The notes under the pieces are model-generated. The model made no database searches. It was not told the origin of the DNA and worked only from the letters and a program-made list of their open reading frames with translations. A program made the position numbers and the translations under genes. 64,000 nucleotides of DNA from Mucilaginibacter sp. (GTDB lineage: Bacteria > Bacteroidota > Bacteroidia > Sphingobacteriales > Sphingobacteriaceae), in the NCBI RefSeq assembly GCF_025359345.1, contig NZ_JANYGQ010000036.1:124001-188000 (forward strand), read 5' to 3'. Positions 7,417 to 15,331 of the stretch are shown here, one piece after another; positions within the stretch are counted from its first letter, which is position 1, and each line of letters opens with the position of its first letter.

Positions 7417-7839
7417 ATGTTTAGCTTTTTTGTAAAATATTTCGGTTTTTTAAAGGCCGTGCCGTTTGCGGCGCGCCTGTTTGACACGCAACTGCGATTG
7501 TGGGAGCTACTTACCTTTTCGCCTGTACTCAAATGTATTGATGATATTGAGGCTGAAGTATTAAAATGGCCGGGCATTTATAAAAGCATACACAAATACG
7601 GCGGGCTGCAATTTAATTTTAACGGGCGGGAGTTGGGCCACATCCACAGTAACGGCCTGCTTGATATGCGGTTTAGCCGCACAACGAAAGAACAATTATT
7701 GAACGAAGGCCGGGCCACAGAACACCATATTTTTAAAAAATCAGGATGGATTAGCTTTTATATCCGCGATTATAGCGACGCTCTTTATGCCCTTGAATTG
7801 CTTGAAAGAGCGTTTTTACAAAACAGTGGCAGGGGCTAG
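7417..7839 (+). CDS. DUF5519 (luciferase-domain) family protein
   Basis: A 140-residue soluble protein whose core follows the DUF5519 pattern: SIHKYGGLQFNFNGRELGHIH near residues 59-79, then NGLLDMRFSRTTKEQLL, EGRATEHHIFKKSGWISFYI and a final helix with LYALELLERAF. The HxYGxxQF and ELGHIH segments are the family hallmark. These proteins were linked by name to luciferase-like domains but have no established reaction. It follows the SRPBCC gene, separated only by the dyad, and is probably read from the same transcript. Confidence 0.7.
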   Translation: MFSFFVKYFGFLKAVPFAARLFDTQLRLWELLTFSPVLKCIDDIEAEVLKWPGIYKSIHKYGGLQFNFNGRELGHIHSNGLLDMRFSRTTKEQLLNEGRATEHHIFKKSGWISFYIRDYSDALYALELLERAFLQNSGRG

Positions 7840-7861
7840 CCTTATAAACGCATAGAATTTG

Positions 7862-7869
7862 TATATTTG
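7862..7869 (+). promoter_or_regulatory. -7 element upstream of tRNA-Gln
   Basis: TATATTTG, an exact TAnnTTTG match, lies 36 bp before the tRNA. No clear TTTG is seen at the usual distance upstream. Confidence 0.45.
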
Positions 7870-7905
7870 CAGCCGGAGAGAACCAGGCCTCCGCGTTATT
7901 TAAAT

Positions 7906-7976
7906 TCCCTTATGGTGTAATGGTAGCACTTCTGATTCTGGTTCAGCCTGTCGAGGTTCGAGTCCTTGTAAGGGAA
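7906..7976 (+). tRNA. tRNA-Gln (CUG)
   Basis: A 71-nt cloverleaf. The acceptor stem TCCCTTA/TAAGGGA is perfect with discriminator A at 7976; CCA is not encoded. The D arm contains GGTGTAATGGTAGCAC. The anticodon loop TTCTGGT gives anticodon CTG, and the T arm CGAGG-TTCGAGT-CCTTG pairs with one G-U. Together these make tRNA-Gln reading CAG. It sits about 100 bp before selU. SelU acts on uridine 34 of tRNA-Gln, -Glu and -Lys, but this isoacceptor has C34 and would not be a substrate. Confidence 0.95.
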
Positions 7977-7989
7977 CACTAAATCTTCA

Positions 7990-8020
7990 AAGCCATCCCG
8001 GGTAAGGATGGCTTTATTAG
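7990..8020 (+). terminator. Terminator after tRNA-Gln
   Basis: A perfect 9-bp stem, AAGCCATCC (7990-7998) and GGATGGCTT (8006-8014), with a 7-nt loop followed by the T-rich TATTAGTTTT. Confidence 0.75.
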
Positions 8021-8073
8021 TTTTGGCACATTCAACAGGGTAACCAAAATCTCCCGTATCTTTACCCAATCAA

Positions 8074-9123
8074 ATGACCCGTCAAATCAGCATTACCGAA
8101 TTCCTGCAGTTACGCACGCCTGTTACTTTAATTGACGTGCGTACACCTGCCGAATTTGAAAAGGGCCATATACCCGGCGCTTTTAATGCGCCGTTGTTTA
8201 CCAACGAGGAACGGGTTAAAGTTGGCACAACCTACAAACAAGTTGGGCGTGAAGAAGCCATTTTACTTGGATTTGATTTAACCGGTTCTAAGTGGTCGGG
8301 GTTTATAAAAATGGCGCTTGAAATTGCCCCGGATAAAAAAATAGCCGTGCATTGCTGGCGCGGCGGTATGCGCAGCGGTGCGATGGCCTGGGCGCTTGAT
8401 TTGTACGGCTTCGAGGTATTAGTTATCAAAGGCGGTTACAAAAGCTACCGGCGCTGGTCGCACCAGCAATTCGACAGGCAATATCCGCTTTGTGTACTGG
8501 GCGGAATGACCGGCTCGGGGAAAACCAAAATATTGCATAAGCTTAGCCTTGCCGGAGAACAGGTGATCGACCTGGAAGATTTAGCCCAACACCAGGGATC
8601 ATCCTATGGTACAATGAATAAGCTGGTGCAGCCAACCCAGGAACAATTTGAAAATAACTTTGCTTTTCAGCTAAAAGATATGGACGCAGCCCGTCGTATT
8701 TGGGTGGAGGATGAGAGCATCACCATCGGCAAATGTGCCGTGCCGCCATCCTTTTGGCGCCAAATGCGTAATGCGCTTTTGATTGATTTAAAGATCGGTG
8801 TTGAACAGCGTACCGCGATGCTGGTTGATGAATACGGGCAACTCGACAAAGATTTCTTAATTGAATGTACCCAGCGCATCCACAAACGCCTCGGCCCCGA
8901 GCAAACCAAACATGCCATCGCCGCGATAAATGAAAACCGGATGGCCGATTTTATCCGCCTGGTATTGGTATATTATGATAAAACTTACAGGGCCGGCCTG
9001 CTTAAGCGCGAGGTGGAACAGGTGTTTCCGCTGGAACTTGAAAGTACGGATGCCGACAACAATTCAAAGATATTATTGAAATTTATACGCCAGGTTAATC
9101 AACCGGGAGTCATTCAAAATTAA
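8074..9123 (+). CDS. selU: tRNA 2-selenouridine synthase
   Basis: A 349-residue protein (also called MnmH/YbbB) that replaces the sulfur of 2-thiouridine at position 34 of tRNA-Gln/Glu/Lys with selenium, via a geranylated intermediate, using selenophosphate. Residues 1-130 are a rhodanese domain (IDVRTPAEFEKGHIPGAFN) with the catalytic loop HCWRGGMRSGAMAW and Cys94. Residues about 140-350 are a P-loop domain with Walker A GGMTGSGKTK near 143-151. Length agrees with the family. The stop overlaps the selD start in TAATG, so the two are translationally coupled. Confidence 0.95.
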   Translation: MTRQISITEFLQLRTPVTLIDVRTPAEFEKGHIPGAFNAPLFTNEERVKVGTTYKQVGREEAILLGFDLTGSKWSGFIKMALEIAPDKKIAVHCWRGGMRSGAMAWALDLYGFEVLVIKGGYKSYRRWSHQQFDRQYPLCVLGGMTGSGKTKILHKLSLAGEQVIDLEDLAQHQGSSYGTMNKLVQPTQEQFENNFAFQLKDMDAARRIWVEDESITIGKCAVPPSFWRQMRNALLIDLKIGVEQRTAMLVDEYGQLDKDFLIECTQRIHKRLGPEQTKHAIAAINENRMADFIRLVLVYYDKTYRAGLLKREVEQVFPLELESTDADNNSKILLKFIRQVNQPGVIQN

Positions 9124-10157
9124 TGGAGACAATTAAACTCACCCAATATTCGCATGGCGCGGGCTGCGGCTGCAAGATCAGTCCCGCCATACTTGACAAG
9201 ATTCTGCATAGCCCAGTAGCTGCAATCCCGGATGCCCGACTTTTGGTTGGTAACGATAAACGTGATGATGCGGCAGTATTGGATTTAGGCAACGGTACCG
9301 CGCTAATATCAACCACCGATTTTTTTATGCCTATTGTGGATGACGCCTACGATTTCGGCCGTATTGCATCTGCAAATGCGATAAGTGACGTATATGCAAT
9401 GGGTGGCAAACCGGTGCTGGCTATTGCCATATTAGGCTGGCCGATAGATAAACTGCCGCCCGAGGTTGCGCAAAAAGTTTTGGAAGGCTCGCGCGCCGTT
9501 TGTGCCGAAGCCGGTATAACCCTCGCCGGCGGGCACAGCATTGATTGCCCCGAACCTGTTTTTGGGCTCGCAGTAAATGGCATGGTGAATATCCCCAACC
9601 TAAAACAAAACTCAACGGCAACTGCCGGTTGCAGGTTATACCTTACCAAAGCTTTGGGCGTAGGGATATTATCAACGGCTCAAAAGCGAGGGGTGCTTAA
9701 ACCCGAAGATGCCGCCATAGCTTTACAAAGCATGGTCACTCTGAACAAACTGGGCGAGCTTTTCGGTAGCATGGATTTTGTAAAAGCCATGACCGACGTT
9801 ACAGGCTTTGGTCTGTTGGGCCATCTAAGCGAAATGTGCGAAGGCAGCGGTTTGTCGGCTGAAATAGAGTTTGACAAAGTGCCGGTAATTGCTTCGTTGC
9901 CGGGGTACCTTGCCCAAAAGTGCTTTCCCGGTGGCACACAACGCAACTGGAACAGCTATGGCGATAAAATCGGCACCCTAACCGACGAGCAGCGCTACAT
10001 CCTTGCCGATCCGCAAACCAGCGGCGGTTTGTTGGTTGCTGTTGCAGAAGAAAACTGCGCTGATTTTGAAACCACACTAAAAGAAAAGGGTTTTGCGTTT
10101 AAACCTTTCGGCAGGTTAAAACCACAGAATGGCGGCCCGTTGATAACAGTTGTTTAG
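9123..10157 (+). CDS. selD: Selenide, water dikinase (selenophosphate synthase)
   Basis: A 344-residue PurM/AIRS-type enzyme that makes selenophosphate from selenide and ATP. The N-terminus TQYSHGAGCGCKISPAIL has the catalytic Cys15 and Lys18 (equivalents of E. coli Cys17 and Lys20), so it is the cysteine form, with no in-frame UGA. Further family motifs are STTDFFMPIVDDAYDFGRIASANAISDVYAMGG in short stretches, TDVTGFGLLGHL and DPQTSGGLL. It is coupled to selU. No selA, selB or standard tRNA-Sec is visible in this window, so here selenophosphate is most directly tied to tRNA selenouridine. Confidence 0.96.
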   Translation: METIKLTQYSHGAGCGCKISPAILDKILHSPVAAIPDARLLVGNDKRDDAAVLDLGNGTALISTTDFFMPIVDDAYDFGRIASANAISDVYAMGGKPVLAIAILGWPIDKLPPEVAQKVLEGSRAVCAEAGITLAGGHSIDCPEPVFGLAVNGMVNIPNLKQNSTATAGCRLYLTKALGVGILSTAQKRGVLKPEDAAIALQSMVTLNKLGELFGSMDFVKAMTDVTGFGLLGHLSEMCEGSGLSAEIEFDKVPVIASLPGYLAQKCFPGGTQRNWNSYGDKIGTLTDEQRYILADPQTSGGLLVAVAEENCADFETTLKEKGFAFKPFGRLKPQNGGPLITVV

Positions 10158-10187
10158 CCATTATAAATATCATTTAAAAAAATTTCC

Positions 10188-10670
10188 ATGAGGTCGTCAA
10201 AGATATATACCCTGATTTTGCTTACAGTATTTGCATGCTTTGCGGCTTTAAAAACGCACGCGCAAATTTCCAATCCCGTTGCCCCTTCGCTTACTGCACC
10301 AAATCCATGGACTGATAGCCAATTACTGGAACCATCCGTTTTAGCAGCTCAAATAAAAACCGGCGGAACAAACCTGCCCCTGATATTAAATATCGGTGCG
10401 GTAGAAGATATTAAAGGAGCAACCCATATCGGCGCGGTAAACGATGCTAAAAACCTGGAAAAATTAAAGAGCACAGTGGCTACCCTGCCTAAAAGTACAG
10501 CCATAATAATCTATTGCGGTTGCTGCCCTTTTGCTAAATGCCCTAATATCCGGCCCGCGTTTTCTGAACTAATAAAAGCCGGGTTTACTAACGTGAAGCT
10601 GCTTAATTTATCAACCAATTTGAAAACGAATTGGGTTGCTAAGGGATATCCGTTAGCGGGAAATAATTAG
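10188..10670 (+). CDS. Secreted rhodanese-like domain protein
   Basis: A 160-residue protein with a cleavable signal peptide (SKIYTLILLTVFACFAALKTHAQ). The remainder is a rhodanese fold: PLILNIGAVEDIKGATHIGAV, then a cysteine loop IIIYCGCCPFAKCPNIRPAF with four Cys, then NVKLLNLSTNLKTNWVAKGYPL. The cysteine-dense active loop is unusual for a plain sulfurtransferase and could bind metal or form disulfides in the periplasm. It follows selD by 30 bp on the same strand and may be co-transcribed. Function is unproven. Confidence 0.75.
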   Translation: MRSSKIYTLILLTVFACFAALKTHAQISNPVAPSLTAPNPWTDSQLLEPSVLAAQIKTGGTNLPLILNIGAVEDIKGATHIGAVNDAKNLEKLKSTVATLPKSTAIIIYCGCCPFAKCPNIRPAFSELIKAGFTNVKLLNLSTNLKTNWVAKGYPLAGNN

Positions 10671-10748
10671 AGAGGCTAAATTCAGCGCAACGGCGCAGCC
10701 CTCTTGAGTGCCTCAAAAGAAATAAACAATTACGAAAAATCATCAAAA

Positions 10749-11735
10749 TCAACGGTCCCACCAACCTGAAATATACTTCTTCACCTCAGCTGGCACACCT
10801 GGCTCGGGCACAAAAAGGTCAATATTCTTTTCTTTCGCGTATTTCAGCAATCGTTCAATCGGCTCGTCCCAAGCGTGGGGTGCAAGGTTAAACGTTCCCC
10901 AGTGTATGGGCATCATTAGTTTGCCTTTTAGCGCAAGGTGGGCGTTCGAGGCATTATCAGGCCCCATATGTATATCCGGCCAGTACTGGCCGTAGGCGCC
11001 AATCTCCAGCATGGTTAAATCAAAAGGTCCAAAGGACTCACCGATATCTTTAAAAATAGGGAACCAACCCGAATCGGCCCCGAAAAATATATTATGCGTG
11101 TGCCCTTTTATCACAAATGACGACCAAAGGGTTTCGTTGCGGCCTATAATACCGCGACCACTAAAATGACGTGCCGGGGTTGCCGTAATATTGCAATCGT
11201 CGCCAAGCATGGTGCTGTCGCCCCAATCCAGTTCGGTTATAAAGTTTTTTTCGATTCCCCAGCTTACCAAATGCTGCCCAACCTTGAGGGATGTGATAAA
11301 AGGGACATGTTTGTCGGCGAAATACTTAATGGTGTTTTTATCCAGGTGGTCGTAATGGTCGTGCGAGACAATGATGGCATCCAGCGGGGGTAAATCTTCA
11401 AGTGCAATTGGCGGTTCAAAAAAACGTTTTGGCCCGAAGAACGAACTGAATGATACCCTTTCGCTCCAAACCGGGTCAGTAAGTATGCGTTTGCCATCAA
11501 TTTCTATCAGCAGGCTCGAGTGCCCAATCAGCGTAATCCTTAAACCTGAAGCAGGAGGGGTATCAAATACCGACACATCAGTTTTAAACGGACCTAATTG
11601 TTTTTTGGGAGTATTTTCGGCTTTGTTATTATAATATTCTTTAAGTATCGGGATCATTTTACCAAACCCAGCCTCATCGGTAGGTATGGGGTTTAAAAAT
11701 TTCTTTCCCTTTTTACGCGCCCCGGTTAAACTCAT
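10749..11735 (-). CDS. Metallo-beta-lactamase-fold hydrolase (UlaG/NAPE-PLD-like)
   Basis: A 328-residue MBL-fold protein. The metal-binding signature is SHDHYDHLDKNT near residues 120-131. Further ligands are in TPARHFSGRG, FGADSGWFPIF and MPIHWGTFNLAPHAW. The N-terminus (KKFLNPIPTDEAGFGKMIPILKEYYNNK) and the segment LIGHSSLLIEIDGKRILTDPVWSERVSFSSFFGPKRF in pieces are typical of the NAPE-phospholipase D-like/RomA branch. Such enzymes hydrolyse phosphodiester or lactone bonds; substrate unknown. It carries no signal peptide and stands alone between convergent and tandem neighbours. Confidence 0.85.
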   Translation of the reverse strand: MSLTGARKKGKKFLNPIPTDEAGFGKMIPILKEYYNNKAENTPKKQLGPFKTDVSVFDTPPASGLRITLIGHSSLLIEIDGKRILTDPVWSERVSFSSFFGPKRFFEPPIALEDLPPLDAIIVSHDHYDHLDKNTIKYFADKHVPFITSLKVGQHLVSWGIEKNFITELDWGDSTMLGDDCNITATPARHFSGRGIIGRNETLWSSFVIKGHTHNIFFGADSGWFPIFKDIGESFGPFDLTMLEIGAYGQYWPDIHMGPDNASNAHLALKGKLMMPIHWGTFNLAPHAWDEPIERLLKYAKEKNIDLFVPEPGVPAEVKKYISGWWDR

Positions 11736-11846
11736 AAATAACTATCAAATTACAGCCCTAATATACAACGGGCTTTTTATTAAACCGGGTTGACGCCGAA
11801 TTGTTACATTAATCTCCTGGAAACACCAATAGTGGCATTTGGCTGA

Positions 11847-12677
11847 CTATTTCTTAAAAAAAGCAACAGCTTGTTCGCAAAAGTCAAGCAGCTCAGCAGG
11901 CAACTCTGGCTCGGCATAGGGTTGTGTTGCACCAAACACATGGTCGCCGCCTTTTATCACCAAAAATTCGGCATTCGCGTTGGCGGCTTTCAATTCTTCT
12001 GCATGTGCCAACACGACAGACGTATCTTCATTGCCATGGGCGATGAGCCAGGGTTGTTTTATTTGGGCCGCGTGCGCCAATATATCCAATCGACCAGGGT
12101 TGCGCTCCAGGTCATCAAGCAGACTAACTTTTAATGGCATTTGTTGCCCGGTGCGTTTGTTGGCAATATACGTTATGCCGGTTAGCCGCCATTGTTCCTC
12201 AATTGCTTTAGCCCATAGATTCCGGAACCCGGAAATGGATGCCATGGTAACAAGTTTTTTAACCCGGCGGTCTTCGGCTGCTTTAATAATGCTCAGGCCG
12301 CCACCCATGCTGTGGCCCATTAAATAAACGCCACTTGCAGCCGGAATGCCCGAGCCGCCGCACGCAAAATCGATAACAGCTTTTAAATCCTCCAGTTCGA
12401 TGGTAAATGTATTGTCGGCAAAAGCTATCAGGTCGGCAAAATCTTCCGGCTTATCAGCTGTGGTGCCGTTGTGCGAAAAGTTGAATTTTAAAAACCGGAA
12501 GCCCTGTTCGGCAAAGTAATTGGCTACCAGGTTATGCGCGCCCCAATCTTTAAACCCTTTGAAGCCATGGGCAAAAATTACCAGCGGTGCGTTCTTGTTT
12601 GATGTGCGGTAGGTTAAATCCATCAGCATGCCACGGCCCTTGGCGCCGGGTATGTTGAAGTTTTGTTTTTTAAGCAT
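11847..12677 (-). CDS. Alpha/beta hydrolase
   Basis: A 276-residue alpha/beta hydrolase. An oxyanion-hole strand APLVIFAHGFKGFKDWGAHN is followed by the nucleophile elbow GVYLMGHSMGGGLSI with Ser near residue 124. The acid lies in WLIAHGNEDTSVVLAHAEEL and the His in VIKGGDHVFGA near residue 245. No signal peptide or lid insertion is visible. The fold fits dienelactone-hydrolase-like or acyl-ester hydrolases; substrate unknown. The 3' end lies 110 bp from the MBL-fold gene on the same strand. Confidence 0.88.
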   Translation of the reverse strand: MLKKQNFNIPGAKGRGMLMDLTYRTSNKNAPLVIFAHGFKGFKDWGAHNLVANYFAEQGFRFLKFNFSHNGTTADKPEDFADLIAFADNTFTIELEDLKAVIDFACGGSGIPAASGVYLMGHSMGGGLSIIKAAEDRRVKKLVTMASISGFRNLWAKAIEEQWRLTGITYIANKRTGQQMPLKVSLLDDLERNPGRLDILAHAAQIKQPWLIAHGNEDTSVVLAHAEELKAANANAEFLVIKGGDHVFGATQPYAEPELPAELLDFCEQAVAFFKK

Positions 12678-12723
12678 GATACATCAAATATAGAACAAAC
12701 ATTTACTGATAATCAACCATCCC

Positions 12724-12803
12724 TGTCATTTCTATAGTGAGAAAACCTATCCGTCTTGCCTCTCCCGCGTTTAAGTTTTCTCCTCGTTCCTCGTCGAAAT
12801 GAC
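12724..12803. repeat. MITE-like dyad with GTCATT/AATGAC ends
   Basis: The left arm TGTCATTTCTATAGTGAG-AAAACCT and right arm AAGTTTTCTC...GTCGAAATGACA form an imperfect inverted repeat of about 80 bp. The ends have the same GTCATT/AATGAC form as the larger elements at 34781, 48537 and 50108, though the inside differs. Confidence 0.55.
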
Positions 12804-12876
12804 ATTTGGGAACAGTTCGGACCTCCAAGAAACCATATAAGTGACGGCCGCAAAGTGACAACCCCCAAATCCAAAG

Positions 12877-13203
12877 CTATGATGGGTCTAATGCAAACGG
12901 CTCCCATTTATCATTTGTCGACTTTCTATCAGCCCCAATACCCAAGGGCATCTCATATAAATCGTTAATTGATGCATCTATTTCTGTAGCTTGCTTAAGA
13001 GAAATGATTTTTAGATTCGAGTCATCATGGTCTGCTTGTCCGCATAGAAATTGCCAGTAACCATCCTCTGCTTCATGAGTTGCAAATAGGATAGGCCTTG
13101 TTTTGGTCATTACATGGTCACAAACAAAGCAAGCGGTATTCTCCGATTCCGTAAACTTAAATTCATTTGCAGGCGTTTCTTTTTTTTTAAAAAAACTCAA
13201 CAT
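12877..13203 (-). CDS. DUF2185 family protein
   Basis: A 108-residue soluble protein. The core ACFVCDHVMTKTRPILFATH, GYWQFLCG, IISLKQATEIDASINDLYEMPLG and a final W fit the DUF2185 (immunity protein Imm33-like) pattern. Three Cys are present, two of them in CFVC. Imm33-type proteins are often found next to polymorphic toxins, but none is seen here. It appears monocistronic. The 3' end lies close to the MITE-like element at 12724-12803. Confidence 0.65.
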   Translation of the reverse strand: MLSFFKKKETPANEFKFTESENTACFVCDHVMTKTRPILFATHEAEDGYWQFLCGQADHDDSNLKIISLKQATEIDASINDLYEMPLGIGADRKSTNDKWEPFALDPS

Positions 13204-13258
13204 TTTTTTATAATTATTTAAATGTGTTAAAGTAATAAATATTGCTAGAAAAAATCGT

Positions 13259-13645
13259 TTAAATCTTCTCCTTTCGGGTATACCACCACGCCCATAAAAT
13301 CAATAACGGCTGCAAAACCACCAGCCTTACCCACGCAATTAATGGCGTTACATGCAAGTCGCCCAACTGAAACGGCGCACGAATAACCATATCAATATGT
13401 ACCGGCAAAAAGGCAATCAGCATTAGTATTATGCCCCACGCGGCTAAAACCCTGGTCTGTTTGAAAATTAGCAGCAAGCCAAATAATATTTCAAAAACAC
13501 CCGCCAATAAGTTCATAAGTTTTGGCAACGGAATATATGGCGGAATGATGCGTATGTACGATTCCGGCGCCCGGAAATGGTTGGCACCGGCCAAAACGTA
13601 GCCAATTACCAAAATGACGAGCATCACTTTTTTTAATTTTGTCAT
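13259..13645 (-). CDS. DoxX-like four-helix membrane protein
   Basis: A 128-residue protein with four hydrophobic segments (MLVILVIGYVLAGANHF, LMNLLAGVFEILFGLLLIF, VLAAWGIILMLIAFLPVHIDM, VRLVVLQPLLILWAWWYTR). The layout GANHFRAPESYIRIIPPYIP followed by AGVFEILFGLLL is that of DoxX-like/YphA proteins. Function is unknown. It is divergent from hemA, and the shared region 13646-13796 holds both promoters. Confidence 0.75.
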   Translation of the reverse strand: MTKLKKVMLVILVIGYVLAGANHFRAPESYIRIIPPYIPLPKLMNLLAGVFEILFGLLLIFKQTRVLAAWGIILMLIAFLPVHIDMVIRAPFQLGDLHVTPLIAWVRLVVLQPLLILWAWWYTRKEKI

Positions 13646-13796
13646 AATTCAGGTACGTATTTATAGGTAAAATCGATTTAATTGTTTAACAAACACTATT
13701 TATTTATAAACATTCTAAATACAACTGTATGACAAAGTGTTGACACTGCATCGTATTAAAGCTGTTACTTTTGTTGGGTTCAAATTTAAAATAGCT

Positions 13797-15023
13797 TTGA
13801 AGTATCTAAAGGTAATCGCTTTTACGCATAAACAGATTGAGTTGAAGGAGTTGGGACGATTGGTGATTTGCCAGGAGAACTTAACAGATAAACTGCAAAG
13901 AGTAAAATCGCAATTCGGTATTTCCGAAATTTTTTACCTGGCCACGTGTAACCGCGTTGAGTTTGTGATGCTTACCCAGCAGGTGGTCGACAAAGCTTTC
14001 GCCAAACAATTTATGGATGCCATTGATATGGGCCTATGCCCGATATCAACCGGTACTTTTTTAGATGCGGCATCTATTTATGAAGACCGCGAAGCGCTTG
14101 AACATTTGCTGCGCACCTCCTGCTCGCTCGAAAGCCTTATAGTTGGCGAAAAAGAAATTTTAGCCCAACTGCGCAAAGCCTACGAAAACTGCAAAGAAGC
14201 AGGCCTTACCGGCGACGGGTTGCGCATGTTTATGAACTGTATTGTTAAAACAGCGAAAGAAGTTTATACCCATACCAATATTTCGAAGAACCCTATTTCT
14301 GTCGTCTCGCTGGCCTATCGCAAGTTGAAGGACATGAAGCTTTGCACCAACGCCCGCGTGCTGATTATTGGCGCCGGCGAAACCAACCGCAACATTTCGA
14401 AGTACCTGCAAAAGCATAAGTTTACCAACTTTGCAGTTTTTAACCGAACTGTTGCCAATGCCACCCAGCTGGCTGCCGATTTAAGCGGCGAAGCTTTTAA
14501 CCTGGAAGCATTAAAAACGTACGACAAAGGCTTCGATGCCATCATAACCTGCACCTCGTCAACCGAACCCATCATCACTCCCGAGATTTATAAAGGCCTG
14601 TTAAACGGCGACACCGACCGTAAAACCATAGTCGACCTTGCCGTGCCTAACGATACCCACCCGGATGTGCTGCTGCAATTCCCGGTAAACTTTATCGAGG
14701 TGCACTCGCTAAATGAAGTGGCTAAAAAGAACCTGCAGGAACGTTACGAAGAACTTACCCATGCGGAAGCCATTATCGACGAAAATATAAACGGCTTTTT
14801 GCTGGAGCTTAAGCAGCGCCGTATTGAGCTGGCGATGCGCCAGGTTCCCGAAAAAATAAAGGAAATCCGCAACACCGCAATCAACTCCGTTTTTGCCGAA
14901 GAAGTGCAGGGCATGGACCAGGCCAGCCGGGAGATACTGGAAAAGGTGATCAACTATATGGAGAAAAAATATATCAGCGTGCCTATGATAATGGCGAAGG
15001 ATATACTGATCAATAATAACTAG
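13797..15023 (+). CDS. hemA: Glutamyl-tRNA reductase
   Basis: A 408-residue enzyme that reduces Glu-tRNA(Glu) to glutamate-1-semialdehyde with NADPH, the first committed step of C5-pathway haem synthesis. Catalytic Cys sits in YLATCNRVEFVML. The NADPH-binding core is ARVLIIGAGETNRNISKYL and FAVFNRT, and the C-terminal dimerisation helix follows. I chose TTG 13797 (protein starting KYLKVIAFTHKQIELKELG) because it matches the expected N-terminus. GTG 13737 would add 20 unrelated residues and would place a possible -7 element (TACTTTTG, 13766-13773) inside the gene. It is the first gene of the haem cluster. Confidence 0.95.
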   Translation: MKYLKVIAFTHKQIELKELGRLVICQENLTDKLQRVKSQFGISEIFYLATCNRVEFVMLTQQVVDKAFAKQFMDAIDMGLCPISTGTFLDAASIYEDREALEHLLRTSCSLESLIVGEKEILAQLRKAYENCKEAGLTGDGLRMFMNCIVKTAKEVYTHTNISKNPISVVSLAYRKLKDMKLCTNARVLIIGAGETNRNISKYLQKHKFTNFAVFNRTVANATQLAADLSGEAFNLEALKTYDKGFDAIITCTSSTEPIITPEIYKGLLNGDTDRKTIVDLAVPNDTHPDVLLQFPVNFIEVHSLNEVAKKNLQERYEELTHAEAIIDENINGFLLELKQRRIELAMRQVPEKIKEIRNTAINSVFAEEVQGMDQASREILEKVINYMEKKYISVPMIMAKDILINNN

Positions 15024-15307
15024 CTGGGCGTTGCCTGCGGCCAGGCTGTACGTTCATACGCCTTCAAGGCCTTAGGCTCAGGGCCGGTATCCACTTCCAT
15101 CCTTAACGCATTTTTGTCTAAACCTGGATTCATCTGATTAAAGGATTGATGGATGGTTGGTGCAGAATGATATCTCAAATCGAAGCGATAGGCATCCCCA
15201 AATCAAGCAAATTACAGTTCAGACAAATAACCTCTCCCCGTCATCCTCATGCAATTTGAATTAATTCGTTAAATTGGTGTGCTTTAACATCCCGCAAAAA
15301 GTTAAAT
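15024..15307. other. Intergenic region upstream of hemC-hemD
   Basis: About 300 bp between hemA and hemC-hemD. It holds an imperfect hairpin around 15121-15157 (AACCTGGATTCATC / GATGGATGGTT) and, at its end, the hemC-hemD -7 element. In-frame codons continue for 37 triplets past the hemA TAG without motif or similarity that I recognise. No gene is evident. Confidence 0.5.
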
Positions 15308-15310
15308 TTG
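15303..15310 (+). promoter_or_regulatory. -7 element of hemC-hemD
   Basis: TAAATTTG at 15303-15310 matches TAnnTTTG. A start site near 15316 would put TTG 15332 about 16 nt into the mRNA and would exclude an earlier in-frame TTG at 15308, which overlaps this element. Confidence 0.5.
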
Positions 15311-15331
15311 CAATGCAAACACTATAGCCCT

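Noticed and set aside
13737..13796. GTG 13737 as the hemA start
   Set aside because: It adds 20 residues without family support and covers a possible -7 element.
15021..15135. Read-through extension of hemA past TAG
   Set aside because: 37 in-frame codons follow but show no motif, and HemA already has a normal length and C-terminus.
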